64,000 bases of DNA from Streptomyces corallincola (GTDB lineage: Bacteria > Actinomycetota > Actinomycetes > Streptomycetales > Streptomycetaceae): the NCBI RefSeq assembly GCF_019104725.1, contig NZ_JAHRXF010000001.1, positions 186,001 to 250,000 of the forward strand. Reading direction: 5' to 3'. The translations under genes were made by a program, and so were the position numbers. The first letter of the stretch is position 1. Each line of letters begins with the position of its first letter. Below the pieces are notes generated by a model, which saw only the letters and a program-made list of their open reading frames with translations, had not been told where the DNA came from and did not search any database. Shown one piece after another: positions 32,509 to 39,972 of this stretch.

Positions 32509-33004
32509 CTACCGGTTACCGGTGAGAGGTCTATCCCACTGGCTGGTCAGGTGGCCTGCGGGATTCCAGATGCCGATGGGTCTGATCGGTCGGTGGTGGG
32601 TTGGGTGTCCGTGGGGTTGGTGACCACCGGGCGGATGGCCGCGAGCCGGCGGTCGATCTTGCGTCGGTTGGCGTGGGTGAGTTCGAAGGCCAGCAGGAGG
32701 GTCTGGGCTGCCATACCGCCGTTTGCGGAGGGTGCCGGGCTGTTCGATCGCTTCCTGAAGTGGGCCTTTGGCGAAGCCGTTGAAGCCTTCGACGCTATTG
32801 CTGAGGCGGAACCAGACGCGCTGCCAGTCTTCGCTGCCACAGGGTAGGGCTTGGTGGGGTTGGTCTCCAGCCTCGGGCAGGATGGTGATCGACCGCTGGG
32901 CGGGGACCTTCGCTGGTCCGGCGGGGCTCGGCTCCGGGTCGGTCAGGGGCAGGAAATCTCTGGTCACTGGCCTCCATCGGTTCCTCATCCCGAACGAATA
33001 GCAA
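32509..33004 (-). pseudogene. Decayed transposase-like gene (VEGFNGFAK family)
   Basis: Reading the minus strand, one frame gives PCGSEDWQRVWFRLSNSVEGFNGFAK and LQEAIEQPGT, the conserved end of a mobile-element-associated protein common in Streptomyces. Homology then moves to another frame (GGMAAQTLLLAFELTHANRR) and returns to the first for IRPIGIWNPAGHL. Two frameshifts and loss of the N-terminal half make it a remnant. A GAACGAATAGCAAGGA word is duplicated just upstream. The precise family name is uncertain. Confidence 0.65.
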
Positions 33005-33179
33005 GGACATCCCGAACGAATAGCAAGGAAAGGTAATGGCACCCTGTCAATGGTCTGAAGGGTGTCCCGGTCGCGGCCCGGCATTCCGATTGTGTGAGGC
33101 TGCGCCGCCTGTGCAGGTCCGGTGACAGAGAGCCGGAAGGCCTCGACCGATCCAGGACCCGAGCCGCATATTGCTCATC

Positions 33180-33533
33180 ATGCAGCCTTCGAACACGGCC
33201 TCACAGAAGCGGAAGCCGCCTCCTCCGGTCATCGTCATGATCGCCTGGGTGGGGCTGTTCGCCATTGGCCTAGGCATAACCGGAATTGTGCTCGCGATCG
33301 GCATGGGCGACCCGCGCGCACTGTTACTAGTGCTCTGCGCTCTTTTCCCTGGTGCCACGGTCCTCGGGCTTTGGCAGGGCAACAGCGGGGCCCGCTTCGT
33401 GGCGACCGCCTTCTTCGGGGTGATACCCGGCCTGCTGCTCCTCGCCCTCCCCAGGTCGTCCCGAGCCTGGTTCAACCCCCTCTTCTACGACGTCCCGGAC
33501 GACCTCGACGACCTCGATGACAAGGTCACATAG
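33180..33533 (+). CDS. Small three-helix membrane protein
   Basis: 117 residues from ATG (TTG at 33171 is also in frame). Three hydrophobic segments: VIVMIAWVGLFAIGLGITGI, ALLLVLCALFPGATVLGLW and FVATAFFGVIPGLLLLALP; a short acidic C-terminus (DDLDDLDD) follows. No recognised family. It contains a TTA codon at 33324-33326, implying bldA-dependent translation. No good ribosome-binding site is visible. It sits in the accessory stretch between the transposase remnant and the MarR/export pair. Confidence 0.6.
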   Translation: MQPSNTASQKRKPPPPVIVMIAWVGLFAIGLGITGIVLAIGMGDPRALLLVLCALFPGATVLGLWQGNSGARFVATAFFGVIPGLLLLALPRSSRAWFNPLFYDVPDDLDDLDDKVT

Positions 33534-33801
33534 CGCTCAGGACAAACCGGAACGAAGCACAGGTGACGGAGGCCGCCTACCTCCTCGCCGTGTTCTGCCT
33601 GCTCCGTTTCCCGGCATGGAGACCGATGGACGCAGCAGGGCTCGGGCACCGGAAAATGATCACAGCAAGCGTGGGAACACCCTTGCCAGCCCGGACATCA
33701 CGACTGCTCGGCGAGTTCCGTCGGCGCCGTTCTGCCGTCCTGCCGGAGCCGATTCGGTTCGGGCAGTGCGGCAGGAGGGCTCGGGTGGGCTCCGGCAGGG
33801 C

Positions 33802-34326
33802 TCAGGAGCTGGAGGCCCCCGCGTTGTACCGCTCCAGGTACGCGGCGAAGCGGACCAGATCCGCTTCGGGCCAGTCCGCGAGGCGCTCACGGAAGGCGGA
33901 CCGGCGGCTTCGGGTGACCTGGGCGAGGATCTCGTCGCCCGCCGGGGTGAGGTGCAGTAGCTGCACCCGGTGGTCGTCCGGTGCGAGCCGACGTTCGATC
34001 AGGCCCGACCGTTCCAGCGCGCTCACCTGGCGGCTCACGGTGGACTTGTCCAGCCCGTAGTGCGACGCCAGGTCCGTGGCACGGCAACCGCCGCTCTCCT
34101 CCAGATGCCCGAGCAGCGTGTACGACACCAGGGACAGCTCGGGATGCATCCGCCCCGCAGTGGACCGCGCCCGGCGGGCGAAGGCCGTCATCTCCCGCTG
34201 GATCGTTTCCACCGCGTTCTCGGCCACCGTCTCGGCCACGGCTTCCGTCTCCGCGGCTTCCTTCGTCTCCGCGGTTCGCGCCGCCGCGCGTGTCGTCACC
34301 TTTGCGGCGGACCTCTCCGCGCTCAC
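33802..34326 (-). CDS. MarR-family repressor of divergent export gene
   Basis: 174 residues from GTG at 34326. An Ala/Glu/Thr-rich N-terminal extension of about 45 residues (AETKEAAETEAVAETVAENA) precedes a canonical MarR domain: LSLVSYTLLGHLEESGGCRATDLASHYGLDKSTVSRQVSALERSGLIER and the wing PDDHRVQLLHLTPAGDEIL. It is divergent from an ABC-2-like membrane protein; the 15-bp palindrome in the shared region is its likely operator. A short upstream frame with a strong GGAGG site overlaps its GTG. Confidence 0.92.
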   Translation of the reverse strand: MSAERSAAKVTTRAAARTAETKEAAETEAVAETVAENAVETIQREMTAFARRARSTAGRMHPELSLVSYTLLGHLEESGGCRATDLASHYGLDKSTVSRQVSALERSGLIERRLAPDDHRVQLLHLTPAGDEILAQVTRSRRSAFRERLADWPEADLVRFAAYLERYNAGASSS

Positions 34327-34349
34327 CGGACCACCCTCATCGACCCCAT
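34323..34349 (-). other. Possible 8-codon leader frame before MarR gene
   Basis: ATG at 34349 is preceded by GAGGAGGTATTCC, a far better ribosome-binding site than that of the MarR GTG. It opens an 8-codon frame (MGSMRVVR) whose TGA overlaps that GTG (GTGA). It could deliver ribosomes by translational coupling; this is speculative. Confidence 0.3.
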
Positions 34350-34373
34350 CGGAATACCTCCTCGCACCACTTG

Positions 34374-34388
34374 GTTGTATAGTACAAC
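34374..34388. promoter_or_regulatory. MarR operator in divergent promoter region
   Basis: GTTGTA-TAG-TACAAC, a perfect 6-bp inverted repeat; a partial copy GTTGTATAAGCCAAC follows at 34400-34414. Both lie between the divergent MarR and export genes in an AT-rich island, the expected place for a MarR operator. Confidence 0.7.
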
Positions 34389-34435
34389 TTGTGTATGGAG
34401 TTGTATAAGCCAACCATTGGAGGTTCGAGCACGCG

Positions 34436-35563
34436 ATGAGGTCACCCGCACTGCGCCATGTGCTGACGCACCTGATCACCCCGCTGTTGATGTGCCTCGG
34501 TATGGGGCTGGCGTACATGGGGGCTTTCGTGACCCCGGAGCCGCACCACATGCCGGTGGCCGTCGTGGGCGAGGCGCCCCAAGCCAAGGTGTTCGCGCAG
34601 ACCGTCAAGGACCAGGCCGGGGACAAGCTCGACGTCCGGACCGTGGACACCCGCGCCGAGGCCGTCCACCTGCTGAAGTCGCGGGATGTGACCGGCGCCT
34701 ATGTGCCGAACGCGAAGGCGCCCGAACTGCTCGTTGCCACGGCCGCCTCCGACATGGGGGCCACCGCCGTGGAGAAGGTCTTCACCCCGGTCGCGGCGCA
34801 GGAAGGCGTGCCGCTCAAGGTCACCGACGTGGCCGCGCCCGTGGCCGACGACCCCACCGGGCAGGGCCTGTTCTTCCTGCTGATCGCGGTCAGCATCGGC
34901 TCGTACGCCTCCGTCGCCGCTCTCGGTACGGCCGGTGCGGCGCTCGCCCTGCGGATACGAGCCCTGCTCGCGGTCGGCGTGGCGGCCGTGGTCGGCGGCA
35001 TCGGCGTCCTGCTCGCCGGACCGGTGTTCCATCTCGCGCACCACGGCCTCGCCGCCGTCTGGGGCATGGCCTGGCTGTACTCGGCGGGCATCCTGCTCAT
35101 CGGCGTCGGCCTGCACACCTTCCTGAAGCGCTGGACCACGCTGGCCATGATGGTGCTGTTCGTGATGCTGAACTTCACCAGCTCCGGCGGACTGTTCCGG
35201 CCGGAACTGCAGAACGGTTTCTTCGGCACCCTGCACGCCTTCTGGAACGGCGCCGGGTTCGTCGAGGGCGTCCGTAGCCTGCTGTACTTCGGCAGCGACG
35301 GTCTTGGCCGTCAGATGTGGACGCTCGCCGTATGGCTGCTCGTCGGCCTCGCCATGACCGCGCTCGCCGGTGCCTGGGAACGGACCCGGAAGACGGACGA
35401 CACCGGCGCGGGCGACCCGCAGACCGATCTGGCGCCGAACTTCCCGCACCGTTCCCACCAGGCCAGGCACGCTCGCCCGGAAGCCCGCACCGAGGAGGCC
35501 AGGGACGAGGAAGTCAGGGTGGCCGAAGAGGAGGAAGAGGCCGAGGAAGCGGTCGGAGTCTGA
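34436..35563 (+). CDS. ABC-2/YhgE-Pip-like membrane protein (putative exporter)
   Basis: 375 residues, ATG preceded by TTGGAGG. One N-terminal membrane helix (LITPLLMCLGMGLAYMGAF), an extracytoplasmic loop of ~120 residues, then five helices (GLFFLLIAVSIGSYASVAALGT, AVGVAAVVGGIGVLLAG, WLYSAGILLIGVGLHTF, LAMMVLFVMLNFTSSGGLF, TLAVWLLVGLAMTALAG). This is the YhgE/Pip or DUF3533 permease plan, often paired with MarR- or TetR-type repressors in drug response. The C-terminal tail is charged and Glu-rich. Presumably controlled by the divergent MarR. Confidence 0.82.
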   Translation: MRSPALRHVLTHLITPLLMCLGMGLAYMGAFVTPEPHHMPVAVVGEAPQAKVFAQTVKDQAGDKLDVRTVDTRAEAVHLLKSRDVTGAYVPNAKAPELLVATAASDMGATAVEKVFTPVAAQEGVPLKVTDVAAPVADDPTGQGLFFLLIAVSIGSYASVAALGTAGAALALRIRALLAVGVAAVVGGIGVLLAGPVFHLAHHGLAAVWGMAWLYSAGILLIGVGLHTFLKRWTTLAMMVLFVMLNFTSSGGLFRPELQNGFFGTLHAFWNGAGFVEGVRSLLYFGSDGLGRQMWTLAVWLLVGLAMTALAGAWERTRKTDDTGAGDPQTDLAPNFPHRSHQARHARPEARTEEARDEEVRVAEEEEEAEEAVGV

Positions 35564-35572
35564 CACCAAGCT

Positions 35573-35628
35573 CCCGCCAGCCCGCCAGCCCGCCAGCCCG
35601 CCAGCCCGCCAGCCCGCCAGCCCGCCAG
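35573..35628 (+). repeat. Octanucleotide repeat (CCCGCCAG x7)
   Basis: Seven perfect CCCGCCAG units starting 10 bases after the stop of the export gene. Not a multiple of three. The whole gap 35564-35958 has no other gene than the leader described next. Confidence 0.97.
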
Positions 35629-35754
35629 CCCGGCACCGGCCACCATCCACCGGCACCGGCGCGTCACACGTGGTGCGTGCCCACATGTGGTGAGCCCACA
35701 CCCCAGCACCCGTCACGGCCCCGAGCCTCGGCGGGTGCTGCGATAGGGTGGCGT

Positions 35755-35852
35755 CCGCCCGCGTGAGGTGCGCGGGCGGTGCGACCGAGGAGGTGAGACC
35801 CATTACCGCTGTGTCGGCCGGGGTGCTCTCTCCTCGTGACGGGTCCAGGTGA
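35755..35852 (+). promoter_or_regulatory. Structured leader with short upstream reading frame
   Basis: Perfect 9-bp hairpin CCGCCCGCG-TGAGGTG-CGCGGGCGG at 35755-35779, then a strong GAGGAGGTGA site. The following frame opens either at GTG 35793 or at ATT 35802 and ends at TGA 35852 (19 or 16 residues ending VLSPRDGSR). It precedes the PrmC-like gene by 106 bases and could be an attenuator or leader-peptide region. No known riboswitch class is recognised. Confidence 0.4.
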
Positions 35853-35958
35853 CCCTGCCCGGACACGCGCGCCGGACTCTGTGAGAACACGGAGGCCCGG
35901 TGTCGGTGGCCGCGAGAGCGCCCTGTGGCTCCCGTCCACCGAAAGGCATACGCCTCCC

Positions 35959-36852
35959 ATGTCCTCTTCGTCCGAGTCCCGTTTCTCCGCTCCCGTTTCC
36001 GCTTCCACCTCTGCTGCGCGACCTCCGTCTTCCGAGGCCCCGCTCACCCCGTCCGCCGTCGTCTCCGTACTGCGGGCCGCGGGCTGCGTCTTCGCGGAGG
36101 ACGAGGCCCGTCTCATCCTCGCCGCCGCGCACGACGAGCAGGATCTCGCTGCCAAGGTCGCGCGACGCGTCGCCGGGCATCCGCTCGAACAGGTCGTCGG
36201 CTGGGCCGAGTTCCACGGGCTGCGCATCAGCGTCGAGCCCGGAGTCTTCGTCCCCCGCAGACGCACCGAGTTCCTGATCGACCAGGCCCTGGCCCACGCA
36301 TCGCTCGCAGCGCACTCTCCCAGCGCCCCGGGCACCCCGGTGGTGGTCGATCTCTGCTGCGGCTCCGGCGCCCTCGGCGCGGCCCTCGCCGCCGAACTCG
36401 GCACCGCCGAGGTCCATGTCGAAGTCCACGCCGCCGACATCGACCCCGTCGCCGTCCGCTGCGCCCGCCGCAATCTCGCGCCCTATGGCGGGCACGCCCA
36501 CGAGGGCGACCTGTTCGCCGCACTCCCCGCCGACCTGCGGGGCCGTATCGGCATCCTCACCGCCAACGTGCCGTATGTGCCCACCCGCGAGGTGCCGTTG
36601 CTTCCCACCGAGGCCCGCGACCACGAACCGGCCACCGCGCTGGACGGCGGCGCCGACGGCCTCGACGTCCTGCGCCGTGTCGCGGCCGAAGCGCCCGCCT
36701 GGCTGGCCCCCGGTGGCTGCCTCCTCTCCGAGACCAGCGAACGCCAGGCCCGCGCGGCAGCCGACGCGTTCGCGGCGGCCGGCCTCACCGCGCACGTCGC
36801 CGTGGCCGAGGAGGAGTACGCACATGTGGTGATCGGGGTCCAGGAGCGCTGA
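35959..36852 (+). CDS. PrmC/HemK-like putative glutamine N5-methyltransferase
   Basis: 297 residues. A Ser-rich start of ~30 residues is followed by a helical N-terminal domain (LEQVVGWAEFHGLRISVEPGVFVPRRRTEFLID, typical of PrmC) and a SAM fold with VVDLCCGSGALGAALA, VHAADIDPVAVRCARRNL and the substrate motif NVPYVPT. PrmC proper has NPPY; this NVPY-type group is a common second copy in actinomycetes and may methylate another glutamine. Family enzymes methylate the GGQ loop of release factors. Confidence 0.88.
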   Translation: MSSSSESRFSAPVSASTSAARPPSSEAPLTPSAVVSVLRAAGCVFAEDEARLILAAAHDEQDLAAKVARRVAGHPLEQVVGWAEFHGLRISVEPGVFVPRRRTEFLIDQALAHASLAAHSPSAPGTPVVVDLCCGSGALGAALAAELGTAEVHVEVHAADIDPVAVRCARRNLAPYGGHAHEGDLFAALPADLRGRIGILTANVPYVPTREVPLLPTEARDHEPATALDGGADGLDVLRRVAAEAPAWLAPGGCLLSETSERQARAAADAFAAAGLTAHVAVAEEEYAHVVIGVQER

Positions 36853-36980
36853 GTCGCGGGACGACCATGTGGGCCGACCCCATAGGCGCGGACACCGGGT
36901 CGGCCCATCACCACCCGTCCCCAGTCCCAGCCCCAGCCCCAGCCGCATCCCCGCCGCATCCGCAGCGCATCCGCGGCCGT

Positions 36981-37016
36981 CCCAGTCGCAGCCGGAACGA
37001 GGACCCCGACCCCCTA
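36981..37016 (+). repeat. Left copy of 36-bp imperfect direct repeat flanking IS21-like element
   Basis: Begins CCCAGTCGCAGCCGG and ends CCCCCTA; 32 of 36 bases match 39937-39972. It immediately precedes the left inverted terminus. The spacer before it (36905-36980) contains CCCCAG/CCGCAT hexamer-like repeats. Confidence 0.85.
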
Positions 37017-37043
37017 TGGCTTCGTTCACTTCAAGCGGCAGCG
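37017..37043 (+). repeat. Left inverted terminus of IS21-like element
   Basis: TGGCTTCGTTCAC, 4 bases, then AGCGGCAGCG. The right end reads TGGCTTTGTTCAC, 4 bases, AGCGACAGCG on the other strand: 21 of 23 compared positions agree. Confidence 0.8.
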
Positions 37044-37230
37044 TTTGTCTGCCGGTTTGAGCAGCAGTTGGCGATCTTGAGGCTCGTGGGTGTTCACGAG
37101 AAATGACGTCACTGCCGGAGCGCGTGGTGACCGACAGAGTTGCCCGGCCGCGATCGGAGACTGCTCGATGCGCTGCCCTATCCTTCTGCCGTGGCGAACA
37201 GGCTACGGAATTGGGCAGGAGGGGGTTGGG

Positions 37231-37449
37231 ATGTCACGAGACCCGAGGGGCGGTTTCCTTGACGGCCCGGCTTGGATGCTTTTGAGCATTCTGTTCTTCG
37301 GTTGGACGGCGGCTAGTAGTGGTACCGCGCCCTGGGTGAGGATCGCCGCGACGCTGATGCTGGTGACCTGGGTGGTGTGGCTGGCGAGGTATCTTCTGCG
37401 ACGTGCCCGCGACCGTGGGTCTTCGGAGTCGGATGGATCGGCATCCTGA
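37231..37449 (+). CDS. Small two-helix membrane protein (passenger of IS21-like element)
   Basis: 72 residues from ATG with GGAGGGGG upstream. Two hydrophobic stretches, PAWMLLSILFFGWTAAS and WVRIAATLMLVTWVVWLARYLL, then a basic/Ser tail. No family recognised. It lies inside the IS termini, downstream of and convergent with the istB remnant, which is an unusual location for a host gene. Longer upstream frames lack a ribosome-binding site. Confidence 0.6.
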   Translation: MSRDPRGGFLDGPAWMLLSILFFGWTAASSGTAPWVRIAATLMLVTWVVWLARYLLRRARDRGSSESDGSAS

Positions 37450-37514
37450 AAGACGCCGAGGTCGGGGCCGGTCGGCCGTGAGGCGGCCGACCGGCGGGTT
37501 GCGACCGGCAGAGA

Positions 37515-38176
37515 TCAGCTGGCCTTGGCGGGTTCCTCGGCTCGGGCTCGGGTGCCGGCGAGGCGGTAGGAGTCGGTGCCGGTTTCGATGATGGTGCCGT
37601 TGAAGGTGAGGCAGGCGACGATGGCCGCGCAGAGTCGGGGGTCGGTGAGGGTCTTGGTCCAGCCGCCGAAGGACTCGTTGGAGGCGATGGCGACGCTGTG
37701 CTTCTCCTCGCGCTCGGTCAGGATCTGGAAGAGAAGTTCGGCGCCGTGGCGGTTGAGTTCCATGTAGCCGAGTTCGTCGATGCAGAGCAGGTTGACGCGG
37801 CCGTGGCGGGCGATGGTCTTGTTCAGCTCTTCTCGTCCGCGGCCTCGACCAGCTCGTTCACGAGCTTGGTGGCGAGGGTGTAGCGGACGCGGTAGCCCTT
37901 CATCGCAGTCTCGGTTCCCAGAGCGATGAGCATGTGGGACTTGCCGGTGCCGGAGTCGCCGATCAGGCAGAGGGGCTGGCTCTTCAATCCATTCGCAGCT
38001 GGCGAGGGTGTGGATGGTGGCCGGGTCGATGTTCGGGTTGGCGTCGGAGTCGAATGCCTGCAGGGACTTCTCCCGGGGGAAACCTGCTGCCTTGATCCGC
38101 CTCTCCGAGCGGCGCCGTGCGCGGTCGTCGCACTCGGCCATCAGCAGCTCGGCGAGGAAGCCGCGGTAGACACCTC
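37515..38176 (-). pseudogene. istB: IstB-like ATPase remnant
   Basis: AAA+ helper protein of IS21 transposition. The start side gives YRGFLAELLMAECDDRARRR and GFPREKSLQAFD in one frame. The P-loop CLIGDSGTGKSHMLIALG lies in a second frame, and VNLLCIDELGYMELNRHGAELLFQ (Walker B), ASNESFGGW and IETGTDSYRLA return to the first. Two single-base losses, near 37990 and 37830, separate these blocks, and the N-terminal ~55 residues are gone, cut off at about 38176 where unrelated DNA begins. Confidence 0.85.
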
Positions 38177-38215
38177 AGGTACATAAGTCGTCAAGCCAGG
38201 CCGGTCATCATTCGA

Positions 38216-38785
38216 ATGGACGTCGATAGCATCATGGACATGCCTGACGTATGGATTGGCTTCAACTCTGATGACCGCCAGAGAGCTTGGTGGCAGAACG
38301 GTCTCGTGACGCTGGCCCTCACTGCTGCGATGGTGGTGATGATCCTGACCAACGAATCGAACAAATGGTGGTTCGTGAGTGGCCTTGGAGTCGTCGCTGT
38401 GGTCGCGTTCGTCGGAACGGTCAATCTGATCTATGGCAGGGTCCTCCTGACCGCAAGGGGACTGGAGTTCCGGACTTTCGTCAGCAGGCGGGTCATCCCT
38501 TGGAGCGAGGTCGCCGGGATCGAGACGCGGCGGCGGGTGGTCCGGAGCAGAGTTCTGTGTGATCTGCGAGTCGTCAGGGTTCGTGGGCGGGCGATCACGA
38601 TTCCGGGGACGGCCACCAGCCGGGTGATGGATGCCGAGCTTGAGCGGAAGCAGGTAGCCATTCAGGAGCGCTGGTCCCGCGCGGTAACGGCTGATGGACC
38701 GGTGAATCTCCCGGCTGAACGGGCCTGCTCCAGGGCCGTTCAGCCGGGAAAGGCACCCGGTTTGCGGACGAGGGCCTCCACGTAG
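38216..38785 (+). CDS. Two-helix membrane protein with PH-like domain, inserted between istA and istB remnants
   Basis: 189 residues from ATG 38216 (ATGs at 38234 and 38240 are alternatives). Two membrane helices (LVTLALTAAMVVMIL, WWFVSGLGVVAVVAFVGTVNLI) precede a PH-like (DUF6585/bPH-type) strand set: GRVLLTARGLEFRTFVSRRVIPWSEVAGIETRRR, LRVVRVRGRAITIPG. The last ~30 residues (from VNLPAERAC) are encoded opposite degenerate istA DNA, so the original C-terminus was probably lost or replaced. It interrupts the transposase operon. Confidence 0.6.
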   Translation: MDVDSIMDMPDVWIGFNSDDRQRAWWQNGLVTLALTAAMVVMILTNESNKWWFVSGLGVVAVVAFVGTVNLIYGRVLLTARGLEFRTFVSRRVIPWSEVAGIETRRRVVRSRVLCDLRVVRVRGRAITIPGTATSRVMDAELERKQVAIQERWSRAVTADGPVNLPAERACSRAVQPGKAPGLRTRAST

Positions 38786-39788
38786 TGGTCCAGCTCCAGG
38801 CGGATTCCGTACTTGGCGATCAGGCGTTCATGCCGGGCCACTTCCACGTTCTGGTCGTAGACCGCCAGGTGGGAGGCGTGCAGCATGACCCGGACCTTCT
38901 TGCCGATCAAGCGGACGGGGACCGAGTAGCGGTTGGTCCGGACGGTGATTTGGCTGTAGCGGTCCACTCGTGGTGTGAACAGCCGGCCCGTTTCGAACGG
39001 CTCGTCCGGCAGGGGCGTCAGCAGCGACTGTTCGACGGCGAAGTACTCGTCGATGGTCCGCGGTCTGGCACCGATGCGACGACGTCCGTCGTGGATGTCC
39101 CACTGATCGACCAGTTCGTTCAGCTCGGCGAGCGAGTCGACTTCGGGGGCGGGCGTGAAGTGGTGTGGCGGAAGTAGCCGATCTACCCCTCGACTCCGCC
39201 CTTCTCGTGGGCGCCCTCGATGCCGGGGCGACAGTAGAAGCTCTCGATGCCGAAGTGGGAGCGGAAGGCGATCCAGCGGTCCGTTTCCACCCGGGCCCGG
39301 CTGAGTCCCAGGACCTGGGCGGCAGCAGACTTCAGGTTGTCATGGCGGACCTTGGTTCGCGGAACCCCGCCCAGCGTCCTGAGCGCGTGCACGTGGCCTT
39401 CAAAGAACGCCTCCTGCCCGCAGGAGGCGGAAACGCGGTGGACGGCCTTGCCGGAATACGACAGGCGGAAGGAGAACAGGTAGCTGGTAGGAGATGTCCT
39501 CGACGCCTGTCTCCTCAACGAGCCGGTGGAAGATCCGCGTGACCGTGTGCCGCTGCTTCCGCGGCGCATCCAGGTCCGCCCACAGCATCTGGTCGATCAC
39601 GAACTTGTACGGATCGAGAGCTGTAGCGCGAGGAGGGAGCTTCTTGGCTCCAGCCAGGCAGAGTTCACCGCCTTCCGAACCCTCCGATACGTCACCCCGT
39701 ACTTGCGCTCCAGGGCTCGCATCGACATCCCAGCACGGTGGTCACGCCGGATCGCCGCATACCACTCGACCTTCGATATCTGCGGCAT
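38697..39788 (-). pseudogene. istA: IstA-like transposase remnant
   Basis: DDE transposase of the IS21 family. Recognisable blocks in successive frames: KVEWYAAIRRDHRAGMSMRALERKYGVTYRRV (HTH), ADLDAPRKQRHTVTRIFHRL, FSFRLSYSGKAVHR, GQEAFFEGHVHALRTLGGVP and FRSHFGIESFYCRPG, then YSQITVRTNRYSVPVR. Damage: a deletion removing the first catalytic Asp segment near 39490, a TAG after GAHEKGGVEG at about 39184, a frameshift just beyond, and a TGA in PG-TALEQARSAG. Homology stops at about 38697. Confidence 0.85.
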
Positions 39789-39907
39789 GATCAGCGCCTT
39801 TCACCAGGCGCATCCCGATGCCGCCCTGGCAAGAACCGCCGCGCTGTCAAAAGCACGTGAACATCACCCGACCGTGGATCGGGGTGCCTCCCAAACCCAT
39901 GAACAAC

Positions 39908-39934
39908 CGCTGTCGCTACCCGTGAACAAAGCCA
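39908..39934 (-). repeat. Right inverted terminus of IS21-like element
   Basis: On the minus strand reads TGGCTTTGTTCAC, 4 bases, AGCGACAGCG, matching the left terminus in sequence and spacing. Confidence 0.8.
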
Positions 39935-39936
39935 AT

Positions 39937-39972
39937 CCCAGTCGCAGCCGGGACGACGAACCCGGCCCCCTA
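39937..39972 (+). repeat. Right copy of 36-bp imperfect direct repeat
   Basis: Starts 2 bases outside the right terminus and ends at the stop codon of the SpoIIE-type gene (39970-39972). 32/36 identical to 36981-37016. Confidence 0.85.

Larger units (their letters stand above)
37015..39936 (-). mobile_element. Decayed IS21-family element with two passenger genes
   Basis: About 2.9 kb bounded by matching inverted termini (37017-37043 and 39908-39934) and abutted by a 36-bp imperfect direct repeat. In minus-strand order it holds an IstA remnant, a gene for a PH-like membrane protein read the opposite way, an IstB remnant and a 72-residue membrane-protein gene. IS21 ends carry multiple repeats; here a TGTTCAC heptamer recurs inside both ends (37091-37097; complement at 39922-39928 and 39857-39863). 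Both transposition genes are broken, so the element is immobile on its own. Confidence 0.8.
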
